NCBI GenBank assembly: GCA_016928755.1
Contig: JAFGKB010000310.1
Coordinates: 1-10,702, forward strand
DNA from: Anaerolineae bacterium
GTDB lineage: Bacteria > Chloroflexota > Anaerolineae > B4-G1 > SLSP01
DNA: 10,702 bases
Direction: 5' to 3'
How positions within the stretch are numbered: the stretch's first letter is position 1; each line of letters opens with the position of its first letter. The notes beneath the pieces are model-generated. The model saw only the letters and a list, made by a program, of their open reading frames with translations. It was not told the origin of the DNA and searched no databases. Both the position numbers and the translations under genes were made by a program. Below, piece by piece: positions 1 through 5,983 of this stretch.

Positions 1-876
1 ATTGGACTGCTACTATTTGTCGCCAGTTGGCATTTTACCAATGTCCTGATCTATCCCGAGACCTTTTCGATAGAAGAAACCTACAACACGGAAATAGAAA
101 ACGGCTGGGTTCGGGAAGATGGATACCTCTCATGGCCCAAAGAGGAGATAACCCTGCGCTCTCCTTATGGCTATAAGCTCTTTGGCATCTATTTGCCGGT
201 AGAAGGCGCAAAGAAAACCGTGATCTGTGTACACGGTATCACTTGGACCCTTTACGGCTCCATTCAATATATAAACATGTTCCGTTCACGGGGTTTTAAT
301 GTCCTGATAATAGATAATCGCAACCACGGGCACAGCGAGGGAAACACAACCAGTTATGGCTACTACGAGAAGCACGATTTAAAGGCATGGGTAAACTGGG
401 TTATGCAACGCTGTGGTGAGGATTGCATAGTGGGAACTCACGGCGTCTCAATGGGGGCGGCCATAGTCTTACAGCATCTCGCCATTGATAACCGGATTAA
501 CTTCTGTATTGCGGATTGTCCCTATGCCAGCATCTATGAGGAGGCAGCCTACCGCCTTAAAATAGAACACCACCTGCCGCCTTCCCTAATTATGCCCCTG
601 ACCAACTTGCTCACCAAACTCAGGATGAGATATTACTTAAGTGATGCAGCCCCTATAAAAGTCATTGACCAAATTAACACCCCGGTCTTCTTTATCCACG
701 GAAAAGATGATGACTATATTCCCCCAGAGGCAAGCATACAATTGTATGAAGCGAAACCCGGAGCTAAGAAACTCTACCTGTCACCCAATGCAATCCACGC
801 AGAGTCCCATATGAAAAATCAGGCAGAGTATGAAACATTCGTGGGAGAGTTTTTACAAGAAGTAGGGGTTATTTAA
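1..876 (+). CDS. Alpha/beta hydrolase, YqkD-like, membrane-anchored (5' partial)
   Basis: The frame is open from base 1 with no upstream stop, so the start lies outside the window; a TTG at 193 could be mistaken for a start but falls inside the fold. The visible 291 codons open with a hydrophobic stretch (IGLLLFVA), probably the end of an N-terminal membrane anchor. The hydrolase core follows: an HG oxyanion-type motif (VHGIT), the nucleophile elbow GVSMG with Ser at codon 150, an Asp in HGKDDDYIP (codon 237) and a His in NAIHAES (codon 266), giving a complete Ser-Asp-His triad. From memory the motif series (GYYEKxDLKA, IADCPYA, KDDDYIP) resembles Bacillus YqkD and relatives, a family of poorly known serine hydrolases; the substrate cannot be told. 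It is the only plus-strand gene and converges on the transporter gene. An esterase or peptidase role is possible. Family is secure, function is not. Confidence 0.88.
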   Translation: MGLLLFVASWHFTNVLIYPETFSIEETYNTEIENGWVREDGYLSWPKEEITLRSPYGYKLFGIYLPVEGAKKTVICVHGITWTLYGSIQYINMFRSRGFNVLIIDNRNHGHSEGNTTSYGYYEKHDLKAWVNWVMQRCGEDCIVGTHGVSMGAAIVLQHLAIDNRINFCIADCPYASIYEEAAYRLKIEHHLPPSLIMPLTNLLTKLRMRYYLSDAAPIKVIDQINTPVFFIHGKDDDYIPPEASIQLYEAKPGAKKLYLSPNAIHAESHMKNQAEYETFVGEFLQEVGVI

Positions 877-912
877 GCAGACAACTCCAAATTCTATAAT
901 CACCCAAAAAGC

Positions 913-948
913 AACTTTCCAATAAGCTTTTCAGCTTATTGGAAAGTT
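913..948 (-). terminator. Strong hairpin terminator between convergent genes
   Basis: A perfect 16-bp stem (913-928 with 933-948) closes on a TTTC tetraloop. Read on the minus strand, the stem is followed by GC and then five T (opposite the A run at 906-910), as in an intrinsic terminator for the transporter gene ending at 983. On the plus strand only a short TTT follows, so termination of the hydrolase transcript by the same hairpin is possible but weaker. Confidence 0.75.
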
Positions 949-982
949 TAGAAACTAGCTAGAAAAACACAGCTAACTTTAT

Positions 983-2386
983 CTAATCGACTACCTGATA
1001 ACCTTCGGCTAATAAATGTTCACGCTCTTTTTCCGCGTGCAGTAGGCCGAGTTGCGCTTTAATTTTCGCCCACTCTTCCCCGGCCAACGGATACCAGCGA
1101 AGTAAAACAAAACAAAGCGCCAGCAAAACTCCCGGCACTAACATCCAGCCCATTAAAAGACCAGATTCAGCAGAAACAGATTGCATCCCCTTAGCCAAAT
1201 TCGGGTCATAGCCATACGAATCCAGGAACCAGAGGAATACCGCCTGGGCCATACTGATAGCGGGCTTTGTAATAAAACTGTTGACGCCGGCGTACATACC
1301 CTCACGCCGCAACTGGGTACGGTGTTCATCCATATCCACTACATCACCGTTCATTAACGGGACCAAATACATGGCCCCGGAAAAGCCAATACCAAAGCCA
1401 AAGAAGCCAATGGCAGCCGCCAGGACCTCGCGACCAAAGGCTAGAACGATAAAGCAGGCAATGGCAAAAATTAAACTCATAATCCGCATACTGAGCTTAA
1501 CGCCCCAGGTCTCCCGCTGCCGGATAAAGACGATTAAGCCTATGACAATTCCCAACGCCAAACCTATATAAATGGGAACCGGGGCAACTTCAATCTCATC
1601 GAAATAGTAGAGAACACCTTGCATCAAGGACGTCTGTGCATAAATAACTGTAAAGCTGATGGTCTCAAAGAGCAAAAAGGAGCGGTTTGTAAAACACTCT
1701 TTCAAAGCCGTGAAAAACGGGAGTTGTTCTTCTTCTTGGTGATAGTGTTTTTCCTCATAGAAATAGGTGCTTATGAAAATCAAGGCACCCATCAATAAGC
1801 CTATAAGCGTCATAACAATCTGGAAATTCAGCGGGTTATCACCAGGGCCAGGCTGGAGCAGCGGCAGGGCCACTAAAGGAACGGCCAACGGTAAAACAGA
1901 GAATATAATCTTCCAGACCAGAATGCTGCTGCGCGCCTTGTTAGAGATAGCCATCTCAAAAGGCATTACATAAATGCTGGTTGCGATAGCCGTGTAAAGT
2001 GAGTCAAAGACAAAGAGGGATAATAAGAGTTGGATAAACAACCAGGTCTGACTCTCGCCAGGCCAGTTAATCCAAAACGCGATAAAACCCAAGACATATA
2101 TCGGGGCACCATAGCGAATATAAGGGATACGCCGGCCTAAACCGCTCTTCGTGCGATCACTAATATACCCAAATAATGGATCATTGACAGCGTTCCAGAT
2201 ACCAAACAAAATCCATACAAAAGCAGCGCGCCCTGGCTCAAGCCCACGTACACGGGTGAAATAATAGGTCAATGACCCATTAACAGATAACCCCAATAAC
2301 ATGGCGCATGCTGCGTCAGCAATGGATACCCAGATACGACTTTTCAAAGGTACAAATTCTTCTTTAAGCGATTTATTTTCTACCAT
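983..2386 (-). CDS. GPH-family (MelB-like) sugar:cation symporter
   Basis: This is a roughly 467-residue, highly hydrophobic protein with about 12 predicted membrane helices, the usual size for glycoside-pentoside-hexuronide:cation symporters of the MFS superfamily. The family signature is clear near residues 62-86 (GIWNAVNDPLFG, then SDRTKSGLGRR), at the helix II to loop 2-3 position seen in MelB. By motif alignment MelB Asp59 is kept (Asp69), but MelB Asp55, part of the Na+ site, is Asn65. It probably imports a glycoside, uronide or similar sugar with H+ or another cation; the substrate is unknown. The start is uncertain: ATG at 2386 gives a normal short N-terminus, while an in-frame TTG at 2410 adds eight residues; neither has a well-spaced Shine-Dalgarno. 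It follows the lipoprotein gene by 35 bases and is probably the last gene of that transcript. Confidence 0.87.
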   Translation of the reverse strand: MVENKSLKEEFVPLKSRIWVSIADAACAMLLGLSVNGSLTYYFTRVRGLEPGRAAFVWILFGIWNAVNDPLFGYISDRTKSGLGRRIPYIRYGAPIYVLGFIAFWINWPGESQTWLFIQLLLSLFVFDSLYTAIATSIYVMPFEMAISNKARSSILVWKIIFSVLPLAVPLVALPLLQPGPGDNPLNFQIVMTLIGLLMGALIFISTYFYEEKHYHQEEEQLPFFTALKECFTNRSFLLFETISFTVIYAQTSLMQGVLYYFDEIEVAPVPIYIGLALGIVIGLIVFIRQRETWGVKLSMRIMSLIFAIACFIVLAFGREVLAAAIGFFGFGIGFSGAMYLVPLMNGDVVDMDEHRTQLRREGMYAGVNSFITKPAISMAQAVFLWFLDSYGYDPNLAKGMQSVSAESGLLMGWMLVPGVLLALCFVLLRWYPLAGEEWAKIKAQLGLLHAEKEREHLLAEGYQVVD

Positions 2387-2421
2387 CGAACAATAAGCCC
2401 AACCTTTCAAATAATTTTAGC

Positions 2422-3564
2422 CTACGGCCAGTATTCTGTATCCCACTCTCGCAACAATTGCGCTTTAGACTGACTTAAACGCCAGCCATCGGGAGTCAGA
2501 ATTAAGTCCCATTCTACATTCCAATAACGGCCTACAACTCGTCCCTGAATATTGTCCCAAGCCATCACCATCGTGGCAACCCGATCAAACGTATCGGTCC
2601 CCACACCAGGAATCACGTGAATATCGCCGGCATGTACTTTCAAAGTCGTAGCATACCCCAAAGCCCAGGTCTCATAGGGTTGTGCGGCTTGTATCTCACC
2701 AGAGAGCAAACCATAGGCCCCAGGAATATCCCGATCATCTAAGGCCAAGTAGAAAGACGCGACTGCATACTCAGGTTTATGGGTTAAATAACGATGGGGA
2801 CGATCCAGATTATACCAATCATAGCGGTCCGAAGTCCAACCATAGGTCATCCCATTCCAGGTATGGATAATGTAACGGGCCAGTTCTGGAGCATCGGAAA
2901 TCTTATAACCCACTACAATCTCCTCAGCCAAATCCCCATCTGCATCCTCGAAAGCAACCCCGGCAGAACCGGTGAAATCTCCCAAGCGGCTGTAACCGGT
3001 TCCATCCCAGACATAAAGATGTAGCAAAGTCTTATTCCCGGCAGCATGGCCAAAGATGGCAATCTCAGTTAGCCCATCGGCATTTACATCACGCACAGCC
3101 ATCTCACAAGTGGGATATTCACCCAGGCCAATATCCGGCTCACCCGGCTCCGGGAGCATAGGTTCCAGAGGATAGTTAATATCCCCATCTAACACAAAAG
3201 CACTGAGACGCGCCGTCTCGCCCGGTTGGTGCACCAAGGCGATCCACTCGGCGACACCATCTGTATCTGTATCTTCATAACGTAAGCAGACCAACTCGGC
3301 AACTCCCAAGGCTGCCTGAATGTGTTCCATCCCCATAGCTGCCATTTGGGATAATAACTCCGGCTGTGGCGTAGGTAAAGGGGTAGGGGTTGGTGTCCAG
3401 GTTGGCAACGGTGTGGGGGTTGGCGTCGCTGTGGGGAGAACAGGTGTCGCGGTAGGCGGCACAGGAGTAGGAGTCAATGTCGCAGACGACAAAAACGGGA
3501 TAGATTCACATCCGGTCAACCCCAAAATCAGGATTACAGCCATAATACCCCAACGTTTAGACAC
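2422..3564 (-). CDS. Lipoprotein with Thr-Pro stalk, Asp-rich repeats and NTF2-like C-terminus
   Basis: A GTG start at 3564 is chosen because a perfect AAGGAGG lies five bases upstream; an in-frame TTG at 3582 would put that site inside the gene. The 380-residue product has a classic lipoprotein signal: SKR, a hydrophobic run, and lipobox LTGC with Cys19. Residues about 30-68 are a Thr-Pro linker that would hold the domain away from the membrane. Three Asp-rich motifs follow (DTDTDG 98-103, DVNADG 159-164, DADGD 207-211), each before a hydrophobic strand, as in FG-GAP/VCBS-type repeats that can bind Ca2+. Residues about 262-370, with WN, WD and DGWRL patterns, resemble the cystatin/NTF2-like folds common in bacterial lipoproteins. 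It is probably a surface or periplasmic sensor or binding protein. No enzyme motif is visible. It lies between the aminotransferase and the symporter, all on one strand. Confidence 0.85.
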   Translation of the reverse strand: MSKRWGIMAVILILGLTGCESIPFLSSATLTPTPVPPTATPVLPTATPTPTPLPTWTPTPTPLPTPQPELLSQMAAMGMEHIQAALGVAELVCLRYEDTDTDGVAEWIALVHQPGETARLSAFVLDGDINYPLEPMLPEPGEPDIGLGEYPTCEMAVRDVNADGLTEIAIFGHAAGNKTLLHLYVWDGTGYSRLGDFTGSAGVAFEDADGDLAEEIVVGYKISDAPELARYIIHTWNGMTYGWTSDRYDWYNLDRPHRYLTHKPEYAVASFYLALDDRDIPGAYGLLSGEIQAAQPYETWALGYATTLKVHAGDIHVIPGVGTDTFDRVATMVMAWDNIQGRVVGRYWNVEWDLILTPDGWRLSQSKAQLLREWDTEYWP

Positions 3565-3569
3565 GCGCG

Positions 3570-3576
3570 CCTCCTT
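3570..3576 (-). promoter_or_regulatory. Shine-Dalgarno deciding the GTG start of the lipoprotein
   Basis: The minus strand reads AAGGAGG, then five bases, then GTG (3564-3562). This perfect site makes GTG the start and explains why the signal peptide begins directly with SKRWG. Confidence 0.8.
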
Positions 3577-3635
3577 AATCAAGGACTAATGATACTCTTT
3601 TAAGCATTCTATAGCAGGTAAAAAAACAGTCTACC

Positions 3636-4826
3636 CTAAAGAGACATCCCTCCCATAGCCTGACCGATCAGCCACCGCTCCCACCGTTCCATAGCATCTT
3701 CCAATAGGTCTTCTGGCTGTACAATAGAAATGCGCACAAAACCCTCTCCGTGTGGGCCAAAAGCGGAACCGGGGGAGACCGAGACACCGGCTTGTTCAAG
3801 CAAGGCGGTGGCGAACTCAGCACTTGTATAGCGGGACGGGATCTCGGCCCAGACATAGAGTGTAGCCGCATAAGGAGCAAACCATAAACGCATGCGGTTC
3901 AGGCCGCCGGTAATTATATCCCGGCGACGTTTATAGATAGCATTACGTTCTATAAGCCACTCAGAAGAAATACCCAACGCCTTTACGGCCGCCATCTGTA
4001 CCGGCTTGAAGATGCCAGAATCGACATTGGTCTTCACACGCCCCAACATCGCCAGCGCATCGGGATTTCCTACAGCCATCCCCACACGCCAGCCGGCCAT
4101 ATTCGCCATCTTAGAAAGCGAGTTGAACTCGATAGCTACTTCTTCCGCTCCCTCAATTTGCAAGATACTGGGGGTGGGCAAGCCAGCATCCCACACAACC
4201 TCACTATAGGGATTGTCATAAACAATGAGCAAATTGTACTGCCGGGCAAGGTTCACAGCCAACCGCAAAAAGTCCAAGTCGGCAACAGCAGAGGTAGGAT
4301 TATTAGGATAATTCAACCACATGACCCGCGCGCGCTGCAATACAGACTCAGGGATAGCCGAAAAATCAGGTAAGAAGTTATTTTCACGGTTTAGGGGCAT
4401 GAAATAAGGTTCACCGCCCACTAATTGGGCAGCATAACGATAGATAGGATAACCGGGATCAGGAATCAGGACCACACTGCCGGGGTCCACAAAAGCATTG
4501 GCGACATAGAAGATCCCCTCTTTTGAGCCAATGAGAGGCAAAATCTCACTCTGAACATCCAAAGTAACACTAAAGCGACGGGCATAATAAGCGGCCACAG
4601 CCTCACGAAACTCAGGAATGCCATAAAAACCGGGATAACCATGTACATCAACTTGCTGTGCCGCTTGGGCCAGAGTTTCTATAACTTCGGGGGGTGCAGG
4701 CAAGTCAGGATTGCCCATATCCATACGAATAATGTCCATACCCTGTGCTTGCAAAGTCTTGATGCGCTTACCCAGTGCCGCAAATACATATACCGGTAGA
4801 TCTGAAACACGTTGCGAAATCTTCAT
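3636..4826 (-). CDS. PLP-dependent class I/II aminotransferase (DapL-like)
   Basis: This is a 396-residue fold-type I aminotransferase of normal length. Visible elements are an N-terminal MGNPDLPAPP, the GSKEG cofactor-phosphate loop (100-104), PDPGYPIY (122-129), NYPNNPT with Asn176, YDNPY with Asp204 and Tyr207, SLSK with the Schiff-base Lys239, MAGWR with Arg247, and the substrate-carboxylate Arg365 in GFVRIS. The GSKEG and PDPGYP motifs favour the LL-diaminopimelate/alanine/aspartate aminotransferase subgroup. Whether it makes LL-diaminopimelate for lysine and peptidoglycan or acts as a general aminotransferase cannot be decided here; no other lysine gene is nearby. Two ATGs are close together; the one at 4826 is chosen because GAGG lies seven bases upstream, while the ATG at 4832 touches that site. 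The 5' region holds a palindrome and a candidate promoter, suggesting regulated expression. Confidence 0.92.
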   Translation of the reverse strand: MKISQRVSDLPVYVFAALGKRIKTLQAQGMDIIRMDMGNPDLPAPPEVIETLAQAAQQVDVHGYPGFYGIPEFREAVAAYYARRFSVTLDVQSEILPLIGSKEGIFYVANAFVDPGSVVLIPDPGYPIYRYAAQLVGGEPYFMPLNRENNFLPDFSAIPESVLQRARVMWLNYPNNPTSAVADLDFLRLAVNLARQYNLLIVYDNPYSEVVWDAGLPTPSILQIEGAEEVAIEFNSLSKMANMAGWRVGMAVGNPDALAMLGRVKTNVDSGIFKPVQMAAVKALGISSEWLIERNAIYKRRRDIITGGLNRMRLWFAPYAATLYVWAEIPSRYTSAEFATALLEQAGVSVSPGSAFGPHGEGFVRISIVQPEDLLEDAMERWERWLIGQAMGGMSL

Positions 4827-4833
4827 AGCCATA

Positions 4834-4837
4834 CCTC
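4834..4837 (-). promoter_or_regulatory. Shine-Dalgarno of the aminotransferase gene
   Basis: GAGG on the minus strand is seven bases before ATG 4826 but only one base before ATG 4832, so it supports the inner ATG as the real start. Confidence 0.55.
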
Positions 4838-4873
4838 TATGCCAGGAGTTTTAAAGGTCCAGTTTTTATTTAA

Positions 4874-4885
4874 GTTAACGTTAAC
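4874..4885. promoter_or_regulatory. Perfect 12-bp palindrome GTTAACGTTAAC, candidate operator
   Basis: GTTAACGTTAAC is its own reverse complement. It has the central AACGTT core with a CG centre typical of LacI-family operators. It lies directly downstream of a candidate -10 for the aminotransferase, near the expected transcription start, where a bound repressor would block initiation. The regulator is not encoded in the window. The role is inferred from symmetry and placement. Confidence 0.45.
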
Positions 4886-4913
4886 ATAATACCACAATCA
4901 AGTCAAGGGACAA
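4886..4913 (-). promoter_or_regulatory. Candidate sigma70-type promoter of the aminotransferase gene
   Basis: On the minus strand TTGTCC (4913-4908, four of six matches to the -35 consensus) is followed after 16 bases by TATTAT (4891-4886, five of six matches to the -10). It is 60 bases upstream of the start codon and borders the palindrome at 4874-4885. An overlapping TTGACT is a better -35 hexamer but has no well-placed -10. Confidence 0.4.
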
Positions 4914-4939
4914 CGTCAACAATCAAGGGGATACAACAA

Positions 4940-4970
4940 ACCGGGGTACGCCTTGTGGGCTTACCCCGGT
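4940..4970 (-). terminator. Hairpin terminator of the TPDTG membrane protein gene
   Basis: A GC-rich 9-bp stem (4940-4948 with 4962-4970, ACCGGGGTA type), one mismatch, and three more pairs (4950-4952 with 4958-4960) enclose a five-base loop. On the minus strand it begins 17 bases after the stop codon and is followed by a T-rich run (TTGTTGT). This separates the gene at 4988-5719 from the aminotransferase unit. Confidence 0.65.
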
Positions 4971-4987
4971 CGTTCAAAAATCTTATC

Positions 4988-5719
4988 TCAAGCTTTGCGT
5001 AGCCGGCGAGCCGCAATTAAAATCGCCAGGAGAACGCCGGCAGCTAAAATCAACAACACCTCACCTAAACCGGTATCAGGTGTAGTCGTTGCTTGCTGGG
5101 CAGCACTGGAACCGGATTTCGGAGGGGTTGTAGATTCCCTGGTTGGTACAGGGGTAAAGGTAGGCAAGGGAGTCTTTGTCGGTTCAGATGTTGGTGTAGG
5201 GGTACGCCGGGCAGAACCTACTGGTGTAGGCGTTTCCTCACCGGCTTCTGCCACCCCGGCAACAGAAGTATCTGCACCCTCCCCCCCTTCTGCATCAAGA
5301 GACGGTGTATTAGTTGGCCCCACAACTGGCGTGTTGGTAGGTTCAGGACGCGGGGTATTAGTAGGTTTCGGGGTATTGGTAGGTTTTGGCGTCTCAGTAG
5401 GCTCCTCTAATTCTGGGGTTTCCTCGGTTGCACTTTCAGGCAATGCTTCAGCAATTTCAGTTACCTCGCCAGCAGGAGTCCCCGTTACATCAAGGGGAGG
5501 TAAATCATCGGCAATCTCCTTAGGACTCAAGAACATAGCCCAGGCAATAAAGGCCACGATAGCAAAAAACAATAATCCACCCATGACGCCAACAGCTATC
5601 ATAAAAGTCTTATTTTGCCCGCCGCCCCCTCCATCTGCACCGGTATCTTCTGCTTCGGTTTCTTCTTCATCTGGGTCAATATATAGATCATCACCGAAGT
5701 CGAGCAGGTCGTCTGCCAT
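4988..5719 (-). CDS. Membrane protein with acidic head, Thr-Pro stalk and TPDTG C-terminal tail
   Basis: The ATG at 5719 has a perfect AAGGAGG six bases upstream. The 243-residue product starts with a strongly acidic head (about 1-30, DDLLDFGDDLYIDPDEEE) and a glycine run, then a membrane helix at about 39-64. The central part (about 100-200) is rich in Thr, Pro and Glu with repeated PTNTP units. The C-terminus reads TPDTG (213-217), a hydrophobic run (219-236) and RRLRK (238-242). That order matches the architecture of a sortase cell-wall sorting signal, with Thr instead of Leu at the first position. With no cleavable signal peptide, the likely topology is head inside, stalk outside, tail in the membrane. 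No enzyme domain is present; a surface spacer, adhesion or scaffold role is possible. The plus strand is also open here but only mirrors the repeats. I do not recognise a named family. Confidence 0.8.
   Translation of the reverse strand: MADDLLDFGDDLYIDPDEEETEAEDTGADGGGGGQNKTFMIAVGVMGGLLFFAIVAFIAWAMFLSPKEIADDLPPLDVTGTPAGEVTEIAEALPESATEETPELEEPTETPKPTNTPKPTNTPRPEPTNTPVVGPTNTPSLDAEGGEGADTSVAGVAEAGEETPTPVGSARRTPTPTSEPTKTPLPTFTPVPTRESTTPPKSGSSAAQQATTTPDTGLGEVLLILAAGVLLAILIAARRLRKA
5328..5405 (-). repeat. Short tandem repeats encoding PTNTP units
   Basis: Three 18-base units (5352-5369, 5370-5387, 5388-5405) follow a related 24-base unit at 5328-5351. On the minus strand they encode successive (T)PKPTN-type blocks of the stalk. 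Copies one and two differ at only two positions, so repeat-number variation by slippage is plausible. Confidence 0.65.
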
Positions 5720-5725
5720 AATACG

Positions 5726-5732
5726 CCTCCTT
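5726..5732 (-). promoter_or_regulatory. Shine-Dalgarno of the TPDTG membrane protein gene
   Basis: AAGGAGG on the minus strand, six bases before ATG 5719, confirms that start and argues against a coding role for the opposite strand. Confidence 0.75.
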
Positions 5733-5782
5733 ATGCGAGTTACCTATTCTCAGCCCTAGGAATATTGTTTGTCGCACTTTAT

Positions 5783-5810
5783 TTTATACACAGTGTTTAA
5801 GTAAATACAA
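5783..5810 (-). promoter_or_regulatory. Possible promoter of the TPDTG membrane protein gene
   Basis: On the minus strand TTGTAT (5810-5805) is followed after 16 bases by TATAAA (5788-5783). The -10 is good and the -35 poor. A TAAGTAA heptamer (5798-5804, plus strand) lies in the spacer. The surrounding 5733-5973 stretch is the most AT-rich part of the window and holds no open reading frame that I can support. Confidence 0.3.
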
Positions 5811-5830
5811 AATAAAAATCAAGTTATTCA

Positions 5831-5854
5831 TAAGTAATAATGACAAGTTACTTA
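5831..5854. repeat. Inverted repeat TAAGTAA-N10-TTACTTA, possible operator
   Basis: Two perfect 7-base arms (5831-5837 and 5848-5854) are separated by ten bases. A third copy of the heptamer sits at 5798-5804, 33 bases (about three helical turns) before the first arm. Spacing and position upstream of the gene at 5719 suggest a protein-binding site, but in such AT-rich DNA chance matches are common. Confidence 0.35.
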
Positions 5855-5948
5855 CTATAACTATACCACAAAGCAAAAAAGATGCAAAATTCTCATTAAT
5901 CAATCAAAAACAACACATGGAGAAGTTACAGGATACTGACCATTAGTT

Positions 5949-5983
5949 AAAAAAACGTTGTTATTATCCAAAACTACAATAAC
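5949..5983 (-). terminator. Weak hairpin plus T-run at the end of the four-gene unit
   Basis: On the minus strand GTTATT (5983-5978) pairs with AATAAC (5965-5960), with an outer ACG/CGT pairing across a two-base bulge, followed by seven T (opposite 5949-5955). The stem begins inside the last codons of the gene ending at 5974. The stem is AT-rich and has a long loop, so efficiency is doubtful, but the T-run and place fit a terminator. Confidence 0.4.

Noticed and set aside
3320..3589. Plus-strand Val-Gly repeat frame opposite the lipoprotein stalk
   Set aside because: It is a mirror of the Thr-Pro codons; the minus-strand frame has a lipobox and a perfect ribosome site.
3590..3635. T7 run between the aminotransferase and lipoprotein genes as a terminator
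   Set aside because: No stable hairpin precedes the T run on the minus strand, so read-through into the lipoprotein gene is more likely.
5328..5405. Tandem repeats considered as a small CRISPR or satellite array
   Set aside because: The units are only 18-24 bases, have no spacers, and translate into the PTNTP stalk of a gene.
4953..5759. Long plus-strand open frame (268 codons) rich in Val and Gly
   Set aside because: It is the antisense of the Thr-Pro repeats in the minus-strand gene at 4988-5719, which has a perfect Shine-Dalgarno, a membrane helix and a terminator. The plus frame lacks a ribosome site and a sensible fold.
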